Source of the DNA: Doryteuthis pealeii
Taxonomy: Eukaryota; Mollusca; Cephalopoda; Myopsida; Loliginidae
Assembly (NCBI GenBank): GCA_023376005.1
Contig: CM042179.1
Span: 18,431,423 to 18,495,422 of the forward strand
Direction: 5' to 3'
Length of the DNA stretch: 64,000 nucleotides
The stretch's first letter is position 1, and every line of letters starts with the position of its first letter. The position numbers were made by a program, and so were the translations under genes. This document shows positions 25,857 to 35,483 of this stretch, piece by piece. The notes under the pieces are model-generated. The model was not told the DNA's origin and made no database searches. It saw only the letters and a program-made list of their open reading frames with translations.

Positions 25857-28214
25857 CTTATTTAAAGTACAGAAAATTTTATACTAGAAAAATAATATAG
25901 ATTGTGCTGAAATTTGGCATGTACCTCAGGAATAAAGTGGCTATATTGTGAATCTGAAATAAAATGTTATAATGTATCTGAATATTACTAATTATGCAAC
26001 CATAATAGATTCACTTATCTATTATTTACTGATCATATTGCAGTTTTAAAATCATAAACTCTTCAACCCCCTTACAGTATTGGAATCCTATTTGAAAATT
26101 GTACATATATTCAATATCAAATAAAGTAGATAATGTGTTAAATTACATAGATATATAACTAAGATGATTTTAGATTATTTAAAATATATTACAAAAATAA
26201 AAATTTCCATATTTGTTTTTATAAAAAGGTTTTTAATCAAATTATCTTTCAATGAATATGATCTTCTATTTGTATTTAAATACAATTATTTCTAACAAGT
26301 TCTGCATGTTTGCAATATATGCACAACAGTTTTAAAAATTTTAAATGCTCTTACATAATATTGATTTGTGGAATTTTCTTGATATTAAAAGATAAGTTTA
26401 CTTTTAAGTTTTCTATTTATTCTATCCTACTTTTATAATAAAAATTTTTAATTTATTTAAAGGGGCCTTCAGAATTTGGCATGGAACCTGCAAGTAATGA
26501 GGGAGTCAATCCAATGGGAAGTCCTCAAGTCTCAGTACCACCAACTGGATATTCTGTTTCTGATGTTTTTGAAGCAAAACAGATCAAGTATCACTGATAC
26601 AGAGATCAAGCCAGAAAGTTTTCATCAGGTTGGGTTTGGTTTTTTTTTGTTGTTTTTTTATTGGGGGGGTATGTGTCAGATTTTTTTAATAAACCTGTGT
26701 TTCATATCTACTATGATTACTAAATAGCAAAAATTCAAACTTCTGAACGTTTGGGGAAATATTTTCTTACCTATTCCCAACATTATTCATTAGTAAAAGA
26801 ATCTTTTAGTTTTGTTTTAATATTTTATGTAGTTTTAGATTTATTTTTTGGTGTGATTGTACATTTCTTCTTTCCTTCAGATAATTCTGGAGAACAGGAA
26901 ACACAGTACAGATCTTTGGTGATCTTCGTCGTCAAAATAGGGAATATATAATGAGAATCAAATAGTCAAATGGCAGAATATCCCAAATAGGGCAAGAAAT
27001 CCTCAAGCTCCTGAAGATAAAAGTTCTCAATGGACAACACCTAATAGTTCTAATAATCCACGTAAGATTGTTTGTCTCACTTTTTATTCTTGAAATTTAA
27101 TGTGTTTTGTATGATTTCACTATTTAAAAAAATGTTACATTTTCTAAGAATTTGAATTTTCGTTTATCATTGTTAAATAAAAATAGTACTTTCTGAAGAA
27201 TTTAAAAATTTAAATTTACAGAAATTATTAATTTAAGTTTTGTCATATTGTAAAAGGATATGTATCCTTATTATAACGATAACTGAATATAAAAGTAGTA
27301 ACATTCAAATATTGCATGTTATTGACTATATTTTAATCAATATTATAAGTAATGATTTTAAAGTATTTTACATATGCTATGACTGAGAAATATTGTATAA
27401 ATTTATTAAAAAGTTGAGGATTCAGGAAATGAGGAATAATTGAGTTATTTTCCTCAACATTATTCACTTAGTATTATCTGCGTTATTCAAACTATTGTCC
27501 CCATCTTCATTGTTATTAACAACGTTTTGGCCGATATACCTCCGGCCTTCTTCAGTATTTCTTGTCGGAACTTTCTGTTGTATTCGGGAGCCATCACGGA
27601 ACTTTGAACCTAACCCTTTATTATTCCACGGGGGTATCATAGCTGGGGTAGGAGTTGTGTTAATTAATAATTTTTCTAACTGCTTTCACTCAGGATTGAA
27701 CTCGGGTTCCAGAGATAACTGTCACTTAGAACTATCTTAACCTAACTGCCTTATCCACTCGGCCTGTGTCTAATTGGACAATTGAGTGTGAATTTTGGAA
27801 CTTATAAACCTAATGTCTCAATTTGGTAGAATATCTACCTATTTTACTTTTGTATGATTTTTTACCTAGACTCATTGTTTTTTTTTTGTTTTTTTTGGGT
27901 TTTTTTTCAATCTGATCTGGCCTTCTAATTATGGGTTCCATATTGTATTTATTTCTATACTAGGTCTACTTGTACGTTGTACAATAAACAATGAAGATGG
28001 GGAAAATAGTCCGAATAACGCAGATAATACTAATCTTCAAGCCTCATCTCAAACATTCAGAGAATTATTCACTTAGTTTCTTTTTTTCTCATATTATACA
28101 ATGACATTTTATTAATTATGAAAATATGATTATTTTTTTCACATGAAATGTCAAAAAATTATTTGTTTAACAGGTGGACCAACAAATAAATATGGTGATG
28201 TATGGGAAGAATGA
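10694..28214 (+). CDS. OCIAD1: OCIA domain-containing protein 1 orthologue, eight exons (locus copy A)
   Basis: Coding exons: 10694-10807, 19508-19583, 22020-22073, 23911-23958, 25392-25510, 26463-26638, 26881-27061, 28174-28214, all with GT/AG borders and matching phases. The deduced protein is about 268 residues (human about 245). The OCIA domain spans roughly residues 43-135: LTREELRVLQECNRESFWYR in exon 2, a hydrophobic segment in exon 3 (residues about 65-78), HPKYG in exon 4 and GAALLGYILGK plus a conserved cysteine in exon 5. The C-terminus TNKYGDVWEE is the family's conserved tail. OCIAD1 is a membrane protein of mitochondria and endosomes, linked to complex III assembly and signalling. 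Exons 1-4 read open here. Exons 5, 6 and 7 contain one- and two-base indels compared with copy B, breaking the frame; these look like sequencing errors. Exons 1-3 occur only in this copy. Confidence 0.9.
11047..11065. repeat. G-run
   Basis: About 13 consecutive G residues followed by AGGGGAG, inside OCIAD1 intron 1. Such a run is prone to length errors. Confidence 0.85.
11924..11974. repeat. Hairpin with a 14-C loop
   Basis: Stem arms AAAAGGTCACGATT and AATCGTGACCTTTT are perfect complements around a run of 14 C and an A-rich loop. It lies inside the left part of the intron 1 inverted-repeat zone. Role unknown. Confidence 0.75.
12597..15881. mobile_element. Large non-coding element with about 670-bp terminal inverted repeats
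   Basis: Both ends carry GCATTCCCAGTTGA and its complement, flanked by TA. The arms (12597-13270 and 15215-15881) are reverse complements over most of their length, including an ATAGAGCTGTGTAAATGGAG segment. The interior is made of about 570-base tandem modules. A related element, with only one such end, occurs at 40561-42374 and in mirror image at 59012-60828. No coding capacity was found, so it is presumably non-autonomous; class unknown. Confidence 0.6.
13845..15140. repeat. Diverged tandem modules of about 563-583 bp
   Basis: An AATTCAATTATTAAAAACAC-type segment recurs at about 13845, 14428 and 14991, and a segment with GAATATTGATAAAGATTA recurs at about 14297 and 14860. Each module also carries a TTCCAGGT..TCTTCTA segment after a TCCTAGAAACAAAAAAA tract. 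Divergence is high, so the duplication is old. The same modules occur in the elements at 40561-42374 and 59012-60828. Confidence 0.65.
16370..16545. repeat. T-rich array interspersed with CTGTCCACCCC
   Basis: Long T runs alternate with AACTGTCCACCC or AACTGCTGGCCACCCC words about five times. It behaves as an unstable polypyrimidine repeat; exact length is doubtful. Confidence 0.8.
17089..17334 (-). pseudogene. Decayed transposon-like protein fragment
   Basis: A minus-strand open frame of 81 residues includes an acidic stretch then RKKFNTSLSTIGISTINLH. This is like the L-x-S-L-x-x-I-G-x-S-P-x-x-x-H pattern seen in abundant uncharacterised transposon-associated proteins of invertebrates. No start context or flanking exons support a gene. 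Possibly the same broad class as the remnant at 39866-40327; uncertain. Confidence 0.3.
18214..18240. repeat. Poly-T tract
   Basis: About 27 T residues, followed by CACACACAA. Confidence 0.9.
18290..19507. other. Remainder of OCIAD1 intron 1
   Basis: AT-rich intron with a short inverted repeat AAGAAAAAAGAAAAATTTTC / its complement near 18388-18420. It ends in the TTTTTCAG acceptor of exon 2. Confidence 0.5.
20249..20324. repeat. Imperfect hairpin in OCIAD1 intron 2
   Basis: Arms related to TTTAGTGAA..AAGTAATGACATAAA and its reverse complement face each other over a short loop. A small decayed MITE is possible. Confidence 0.55.
21433..21485. repeat. Stem-loop, 22-bp arms, OCIAD1 intron 2
   Basis: AAAGTCTGTGTGCACTTTAA and the complementary partner form a stem with a single mismatch around a nine-base loop. 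A related word (AAAGTCCATGTGGCACC) lies about 160 bases upstream. Likely a remnant of a small inverted-repeat element. Confidence 0.65.
24070..24370. repeat. 38-bp minisatellite in OCIAD1 intron 4 (copy A)
   Basis: About eight copies of a 38-base unit beginning GATACTTATATGAAATTCAA, several with one-base deletions. Equivalent arrays lie at 49690-49985 and 50962-51255. Confidence 0.9.
24541..25146 (-). pseudogene. Antisense intronic open frame, weakly BEN-domain-like (copy A)
   Basis: Inside OCIAD1 intron 4 on the opposite strand a broken frame reads GELVGIELKNNQVKLSKSQY, then a helix-rich part with NLASGYF, LENFPSQSVL and a final NLTKAVICVFRQSLNNHL before a stop. The order (Y-x-x-I, then L-A-x-x-x-L-L-type helix, then a terminal helix) recalls BEN domains, but no diagnostic residue makes this firm. 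In this copy the ending frame is continuous through KLGKWGDESH, whereas B and C have an extra A creating TAG. Frame breaks elsewhere match long-read errors. Confidence 0.3.
25799..25856. repeat. (AT)n microsatellite, copy A
   Basis: Alternating TA dinucleotides in OCIAD1 intron 5; the array recurs at 48194-48254 and, broken up, at 52689-52745. Confidence 0.9.
27471..27780 (-). mobile_element. tRNA-derived SINE in OCIAD1 intron 7 (copy A)
   Basis: The minus strand has a pol III head with an A box (damaged here by a two-base loss), a B box GTTCAATCC, then a body with a GGCCGGAGGGTATATCGGCC hairpin and a tail. The element is clearer in copy B at 46231-46545. A 14-base direct repeat ATTATTCACTTAGT lies at 27459-27472 and again at 28064-28077. 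Confidence 0.7.
27964..28105 (+). other. Candidate alternative last exon 7b of OCIAD1 (copy A)
   Basis: After a TTTCTATACTAG acceptor the sequence stays in the frame set by exon 7 and, using copy B as guide, encodes an Asn/Asp/Glu/Ser-rich tail (NNNEDGENSPNNADNTN) before a stop. Splicing exon 7 directly to exon 8 gives the conserved TNKYGDVWEE end, so 7b would be an alternative terminus. Part of it matches the tail of the nearby SINE in inverted orientation, so it may be exonised or simply intronic. Confidence 0.3.
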
Positions 28215-28255
28215 AATTAAAAATACCTTTGAATTACTTGTGTAGAAAGAAATAG

Positions 28256-28320
28256 AATAAATATATAATCTATGCAGGAAATGTTAAATGTACTGGCTGT
28301 TTTCTGTGATACACAATAAA
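28256..28320 (+). other. OCIAD1 polyadenylation signals (copy A)
   Basis: Two AATAAA hexamers, 28256-28261 and 28315-28320, follow the stop codon at 28212-28214, giving a short 3'UTR of about 60-125 bases. Confidence 0.55.
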
Positions 28321-28829
28321 TGATATGCAAAATTTGATTGTTGTTTGTCTTGTTGAGATTTCATCTGGTCATTTTTTTTTTTTATTTTTTTTTTTTTTTG
28401 CTAATCCAATCTTAGTTTTTACTAATTCTAAAATTAAAACCTTTTACTTGTCATTTACTAAGCTTAGTTTTTTAGCACAAGCCAGAAATATGGGGCACCC
28501 ATTGAGTATCAAGCTCACTAACAATGTGTTACATATTCATTCTTAGTTCCATTTATTGCTATATCTTCTAATCATCTCAGGTTGTGTTCAAGTTAGGGGA
28601 ATTTTTGTTAGAGTGTGCATTTTAACTGAAAAATGATTTTATTTTTTTTATTTTTTAAGTTTGGGGGGACATGACATGATGACTGAAATCTATTTGTTTT
28701 AGTTATCAAGGGTAATATATAAAAAAAAAAAAAAAAAAAAAAAAAAACTTTTGTAATAAAAGTAAATAAATGAAGTCAGCAAACAAATAGCCAAAAAAAA
28801 GACTTGACAGTGATTTTACAAGTCAAAAT

Positions 28830-30660
28830 ATTTAAGGTGATTCTTTTCTGTAACCATATGCCAATCAGAAATAATTTTAAGGGTGATTCTTTTTGTAACC
28901 GTATGCAATCAGAAATAAATATTTTAAGGTGATTCTTTTCTGGTAAGCCAGTATGCCAATCACGAAATAAAATATTTTAAGGTGATTCTTTTCTGGTAAG
29001 CCAGTATCCATACGAAATAAACATTTAAGGTATTCTTTCTGTAGGCCAATAGCAATCACGAATAAACATTTTAAGGGTGATTCTTTTGTAGCCAGTAGCA
29101 ATACGAATAAATATTAAGGTGATTCTTTTCTGGTAGCCAGTATGCCAATCACGAAATAAATATTTAAGGGTGATTCTTTCTGGTAGGCCAGTATGCAATC
29201 ACGAAATAAAAATTTTAAGGTGATTCTTTTCTGGTAGGCAGTATGCCAATCACGAAATAAATATTTTAGGGTGATTCTTTTCTGGTAGGCCAGTAGCCAA
29301 TCACGAAATAAAATATTTAAGGGTGATTCTTTTCTGGTAGGCCAGTATGCAATCACGAAATAAAATTTTAAGGGTGATTCTTTTCTGGTAGGCAGTATGC
29401 CAATCACGAAATAAATATTTTAAGGGTGATTCTTTTCTGGTAAGCCAGTATGCCAATCACGAAATAAAATATTTTAAGGTGATCTTTTCTGGTAGGCCAG
29501 TATGCCATCACGAAATAAAATATTTAAGGGTGATTCTTTTCTGGTAGCCAGTATGCCAATCACGAAATAAAATATTTTAAGGGTGATTCTTTTCTGGTAG
29601 GCCAGTATGCCAATCACGAAATAAAATATTTTAAGGGTGATTCTTTTCTGGTAAGCCAGTATGCCAATCACGAAATAAAATATTTTAAGGGTGATTCTTT
29701 TCTGGTAAGCCAGTATGCCAATCACGAAATAAATATTTTAAGGGTATTCTTTCTGGTAGCCAGTATGCCAATCACGAAATAAATATTTTAAGGTGATTCT
29801 TTTTGGTAGGCAGTATGCCAATCACGAATAAAATATTTTAAGGGTATTCTTTTCTGGTAGGCCAGTATGCAATCACGAATAAATATTTAAGGGTGATTCT
29901 TTCTGGTAGGCAGTATGCCAATCACGAAATAAAATATTTTAAGGGTGTTCTTTTCTGGTAAGCCAGTATGCCAATCACGAAATAAAATATTTAAGGGTGA
30001 TTCTTTTCTGGTAGCCAGTATGCAATCACGAAATAAAATATTTTAAGGGTGATTCTTTCTGGTAAGCCAGTATGCAATCACGAAATAAAATATTTTAAGG
30101 GTGATTCTTTTCTGGTAAGCCAGTATGCCAATCAGAAATAAAATATTTAAGGGTGATTCTTTTCTGGTAGGCCAGTATGCCAATCACGAATAAAATATTT
30201 TAAGGGTGATTCTTTTCTGAGGAGCAGACCATCAGAAATAAAATATTTAAGGGTGATTCTTTTCTGGTAAGCCAGTATGCAATCACGAAATAAATATTTT
30301 AAGGGTGATTCTTTTCTGGTAGGCCAGTATGCATCACGAATAAAATATTTTAAGGGTGATTCTTTTCTGGTAGGCCAGTATGCCATCACGAAATAAAATA
30401 TTTTAAGGGTGATCTTTTCTGGTAGGCCAGTATGCCAATCAGAAATAAAATATTTTAAGGGTGATTCTTTTCTGGTAAGCCAGTATGCCAATCACGAAAT
30501 AAAATATTTTAAGGGTGATTCTTTCTGGTAGGCCAGTATGCCAATCACGAGAAATAAAATATTTTAAGGGTGATTCTTTCTGGTAGGCAGTATGCCAATC
30601 ACGAAATAAAATATTTTAAGGGTGATTCTTTCTGGTAACCAGTATGCCAATCAGAATAAT
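28830..30660 (-). repeat. VNTR1: 54-bp minisatellite (copy A), about 34 copies
   Basis: Unit (minus orientation) begins GATTGGCATACTGGCTTACC and is 54 bases in clean copies; here many units have lost one to four bases. Since 54 is divisible by three, one frame reads as an 18-residue repeat containing ILAYQKRITLKIFYF; that frame is a by-product. Located immediately downstream of the OCIAD1 3' end. Confidence 0.95.
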
Positions 30661-30690
30661 AACATTTAAGGGGATTTTCTGNAAGAGAGA
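30661..30690. other. Ambiguous base N at a VNTR1/VNTR2 junction
   Basis: The only N noticed in the window is at 30682, between the last degraded VNTR1 unit and the first degraded VNTR2 unit. It marks uncertain consensus and a likely assembly join. Confidence 0.85.
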
Positions 30691-33600
30691 GATGGTTGGG
30701 AAACATAGCCTCAGATCAATGCATTTTAGGCCTACCTGAACCTTTGTGTATATGGCTTGGAGAACATAGCCCAAGAATCAATGGCATTTAGGCCTACCTG
30801 ACCTTTTGTGTATATGGCTTGGAAACATAAGCCTGAGAATCAATGCATTTAGGCCTACCTGACCTTTTGTGTATATGGCTTGGAACATAGCCTCAGAATC
30901 AATGCATTTAGGCCTACTGACCTTTGTTGTATATGGTTGGAACATAGCCTCAGAATCATACATTTTAGGCCTACCTGACCTTTGTGTCTATGGCTTGGAA
31001 CATAGCCTCAGAATCCATACATTTAGGCCTACCTGTCCTTTGTGTATATGGCTTGGAACATAGCCTCAGAACCATACATTTAGGCCTACCTGACCTTTGT
31101 GTCTATGGCTTGGAACATAGCCTCAGAATCCATACATTTAGGCCTACCTGACCTTTGTGTCTATGGGGCTTGGAACATAGCCTCAGAATCATACATTTAG
31201 GCCTACCTGTCCTTTGTGTATATGGCTTGGAAACATAGCCTCAGAATCCATAACATTTAGGCCTACCTGACCTTTGTGTCTATGGCTTGGAACATAGCCT
31301 CAGAATCCATACATTTAGGCCTACCTGACCTTTGTGTTATGGCTTGGAACATAGCCTCAGAATCAATGCATTTAGGCCTACCTGACTTTGTGTATATGGC
31401 TTGGAACATAGCCTCAGAATCCATACATTTAGCCTACCTGTCCTTGTGTCTATGGCTTGGAAACATGAGCCTCAGAATCCTACATTTAGGCCTCTGTCCT
31501 TTGTGTATATGGCTTGGAACATAGCCTCAGAATCCATACATTAAGGCCTACCTGACCTTTGTGTCTATGGCTTGGAACATAGCCTCAGAATCCCATACAT
31601 TTAGGCCTACCTGACCTTTGTGTCTATGGCTTGGAACATAGCCTCAGAATCCATACATTTAGGCCTACCTGTCCTTTGTGTATATGGCTTGGACATAGCC
31701 CCTCAGAATCCATACATTTAGGCCTACCTGACCTTTGTGTCTATGGCTTGGAACATAGCCTCAGAATCAATGCATTTAGGCCTACCTGACCTTTGTGTCC
31801 TATGGCTTGGAATATAGCCTCAGAATCCATAACATTTAGGCCTACCTGTCCTTTGTGTCTATGGCTGGAACATAGCCTCAGAATCATACATTTGGCCTAC
31901 CTGATCTTTGTGTCTATTGGCTTGGAACATAGCCTCAGAATCCATACATTTAGGCCTACCTGACCTTTGTCTATGGCTTGGAATATAGCCTCAGAATCAA
32001 CATTTGGCCTACCTGTCCTTTGTGTATATGGCTTGGAACATAGCCTCAGAATCCATACATTTAGGCCTACCTGACCTTTGTGTTTATGGCTTGGATATAG
32101 CTCAGAATCCATACATTTTGGCTACCTGACCTTTGTGTCTATGGCCTTGGAACATAGCCTCAGAATCCATACATTTAGGCCTACCTGACCTTTGTGTCTA
32201 TGGCTTGGAATAGCCTCAGAATCCATACATTTTGGCCTACCTGACCTTTGTGTATATGGCTTGGAACATAGCCTCAGAATCCATACATTTAGGCCTACCT
32301 GACCTTTGTGTCTATGGCTTGGAACATAGCCTCAGAATCAATTCATTTAGGCTACCTGACCTTTGTGTCTATGGCTTGGAATAGCCTCAGAATCCATACA
32401 TTTTGGCCTACCTGACCTTTGTGTCCTATGGTTGGAACATAGCCTCAGAATCCATACATTTTGGCCTACCTGACCTTTGTGTCTATGGCTTGGAACATGC
32501 CTCAGAATCCATACATTTAGGCCTACCTGACCTTTGTGTCTATGGCTTGAATATAGCCTCAGAATCCATACATTTGGCCTACCTGACCTTTGTGTATATG
32601 GCTTGGAACATAGCCTCAGAATCCATACATTTAGGCCTACCTGACCTTTGTGTCTATGGCTTGGAACATAGCCTCAGACTCCATACATTTAGGCCTACCT
32701 GACCTTTGTGTCTATGGCTTGGGACATAGCCTCAGAATCAATGCATTTAGCCTACCTGACCTTTGTGTCTATGGCTTGGAACATAGCCTCAGAATCCATA
32801 CATTAGGCCTACCTGACCTTTGTGTCTATGGCTTGAATATAGCCTCAGAATCCATACATTTAGGCCTACCTGACCTTTGTGTCTATGGCTTGGAACATAG
32901 CCTCAGAATCAATAGCATTTAGGCCTACCTGACCTTTGTGTCTATGGCTTGGAAATATAGCCTCAGAATCCATACATTTAGGCCTACCTGACCTTTGTGT
33001 CTATGGCTTGGAATATAGCCTCAGAATCCATACATTTTGGCCTACCTGACCTTTGTGTCTATGGCTTGGAACATAGCCTCAGAATCCATACATTTAGGCC
33101 TACCTGACCTTTTGTGTCTATGGCTTTGGAACATAGCCTCAGAATCCATACATTTAGGCCTACCTGACCTTTGTGTCTATGGCTTTGGAATATTAGCCTC
33201 AGAATCCCATACATTTTTGGCCTACCTGACCTTTGTGTATATGGCTTGGAACATAGCTCAGAACCAATACATTTAGGCCTACCTGACCTTTGTGTATATG
33301 GCTTGGAACATAGCCTAAGAATCCATACATTTAGGCCTACCTGACCTTTGTGTATATGGCTTGGAACAAATAGCCTCAGAATCAATGCATTTAGGCCTAC
33401 CTGACCTTTGTGTCTATGGCTTGGAACATAGCCTCAGAATCCATACATTTAGGCCTACCTGACCTTTGTGTCTATGGCTTGGAAAATAGCCTCAGAATCC
33501 ATACATTTAGGCCTACTGACTTTGTGTCTATGGCTTGGAACATAGCCCTCAGAATCAATGCATTTAGGCCTACCTGACCTTTGTGTCTATGGCTTGGAAT

Positions 33601-34040
33601 ATAGCCTCAGAATCCATACATTTAGGCCTACCTGACCTTTGTGTCTATGGCTTGGAACATAGCCTCAGAATCAATGCATTTAAGCCTACCTGTCCTTTGT
33701 GTATATGGCTTGGAACATAGCCTCAGAATCATTCATTTAGGCCACCTGACCTTGTGTCTATGGCTGGAACATAGCCTCAGAATCCATACATTTTGGCCTA
33801 CCTGTCTTTGTGTATATGGCTTGGAAATAGCCTCAGAATCAATTCATTTAGGCCTACCTGACCTTTGTGTCTATGGCTTGGAACATAGCCTCAGAATCCA
33901 TACATTTGGCCTACCTGATCTTTGTGTCTTTGGCTTGGAACATAGCCTCAGAATCATACATTTAGGCCTACCTGTCCTTTGTGTATATGCTTGGAACATA
34001 GCCTCAGAATCAATTCATTTAGGCCTACCTGTCCTTTTCT
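30691..34040 (+). repeat. VNTR2: 58-bp minisatellite, about 58 copies
   Basis: Unit begins GGCCTACCTGACCTTTGTGT and is about 58 bases. Variant positions include GTGTCTATGG/GTGTATATGG, CTGACC/CTGTCC and CCATACATT/CAATGCATT/CAATTCATT. Open frames on both strands arise from the repeat. The first units (30700-30930) are the most degraded. It ends cleanly at about 34037. Confidence 0.95.
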
Positions 34041-35140
34041 GAGTTGAAATTGTAAAGCAAATATTCCCTATGTTGCACATTCATCTGTGTAGCTTTCAAA
34101 TCATACATTAAGTCAAGCAATATGTCAGCATACCAGCTAACACAATATTACCAACCATGACTAAAAAGGAAGGGGTGGGGAGATTGAGATTTACAAGTTC
34201 AAAAAAGTTTCAGTTCTTCAGTTTCATAAATGCTGATGAAATAAAAAATAAAAAAAATTCAGACCTAGACACCAACAGGCACCCCAGCCCTGATCAGTTT
34301 TGAAAGGAACTGAATTTTGCTTTTCACTAGTTGTCAGTAAACAAAATCAACAGCCGGGCATCGGGCACAGATAGGAATCCATGTTGAGACACATGAAAAT
34401 TAAATTTTATAAATTGTATAATACCATTTGTGAACCACATCCTTTTATTTAAATAAACCTAAAAAATACTTTGTAAAACAATTTTTATTTAAATAAACAT
34501 ATCTGCATTTCTCTTCTGATTAAATAAAACTATTTTAATATAAAAACGTGTCTTTTGTTTAAAGTTTTATAATTAAAACAAAACAAGACAAAAACAACAA
34601 TAACAATATTAGTTTAAATTTAAAAAGTATTTATTTAAAAAAAGATTTTGCTAGATTTTAACTAAAAAAAGGTGCGTTAAAAATTGTCTGTTAACAAACA
34701 ACCGGATTTTGATGGTGAAAAGCAAAACATGTCCTTTTGAATCTAGGTCTCACCTGGGGTGCTTATTAGTTAGTGTATTGGTCCAAAAATTAAAAGCTGA
34801 CAAGACTTGTCATAACAGTTCAATACAACCCATTTAACAATCATAACCAAGTTTTATAAATTTGGTAAATTGTGAAAACTTGTCCAATGTGTTCCACTTG
34901 ATCTGATTGGTTTTCAACTTAAGAGTCAACATCTGCTTAGCATCTGCCTCTATTCTTAAAATGATGATCACCAGTGTTAAAAAAGAAAAGTGATAAGACT
35001 TTTATGATTAAACTATTAAATGAAAGACAATTGTTAGAACCCAAAAGATTGAACGTGACTACCAAAATCAGGATTACATTGAGAATTTTGGGATATGAAA
35101 ATTTATTGTCTATCAAAATGTTGAATTATACTGAACTTTA
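34040..35140. other. Intergenic sequence, nothing firm
   Basis: AT-rich. A weak imperfect inverted relationship links about 34262-34290 (AGACCTAGAC..CACCCCAG) and 34738-34765 (TCTAGGTCT..CTGGGGTG), perhaps ends of an old element. No gene seen. Confidence 0.4.
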
Positions 35141-35440
35141 ATGATCAGATGGAAATGTGTATTCCTATTGTATGACAACACAAAACCACATGTTACAAAT
35201 CAGGAAAAGATTTTGGCTCTGAATATGAATGTTTTACCTCATTCACCCTATTCTTATGGTCTGAATGTTTTACCTCATTCACCCTATTCTTATGGTCTGA
35301 ATGTTTTACCTCATTCACCCTATTCTTATGGTCTGAATGTTTTACCTCATTCACCCTATTCTTATGGCCTTATTCTATTAGAGTATCACCTTTTCAGATA
35401 TTTGCTGTGTTTCCTAGATAGGAAATTACAAAGAGGTTAG
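35141..35440 (+). pseudogene. Mariner-type transposase remnant with internal tandem duplication
   Basis: The open frame includes FLLYDNTKPHV, the region around the second catalytic Asp of Tc1/mariner transposases, then VLPHSPYS, and finally EYHLFRYLLCFLDRKL, matching the region around the third catalytic position. A 36-base (12-residue) block VLPHSPYSYGLN is repeated four times between them, and the third acidic residue is Glu in a shortened context. N-terminal helix-turn-helix and first catalytic regions are absent. Non-functional. Confidence 0.75.
35229..35370. repeat. 36-bp tandem repeat, four copies, inside the mariner remnant
   Basis: Unit AATGTTTTACCTCATTCACC.. of 36 bases repeated almost without change; only the last unit differs (TATGGCC). 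Low divergence means the expansion is younger than the transposase decay. Confidence 0.9.

Positions 35441-35482
<42 letters not shown>
35441..35482. repeat. (AT)n microsatellite
   Basis: About 20 AT dinucleotides following the mariner remnant. Confidence 0.9.

Positions 35483-35483
<1 letters not shown>

Noticed and set aside
26476..26951. Separate small genes at 26476-26727 and 26751-26951 and equivalents in B and C
   Set aside because: They are wrong-frame or read-through versions of OCIAD1 exons 6 and 7.
28830..34040. CRISPR-like array
   Set aside because: Units are contiguous minisatellite repeats without unique spacers, in a eukaryotic genome.
30778..34042. Frames containing GLPDLCVYGLEHSLRIHTF-like peptides on both strands
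   Set aside because: They follow the 58-bp VNTR2 unit and change frame with every indel.
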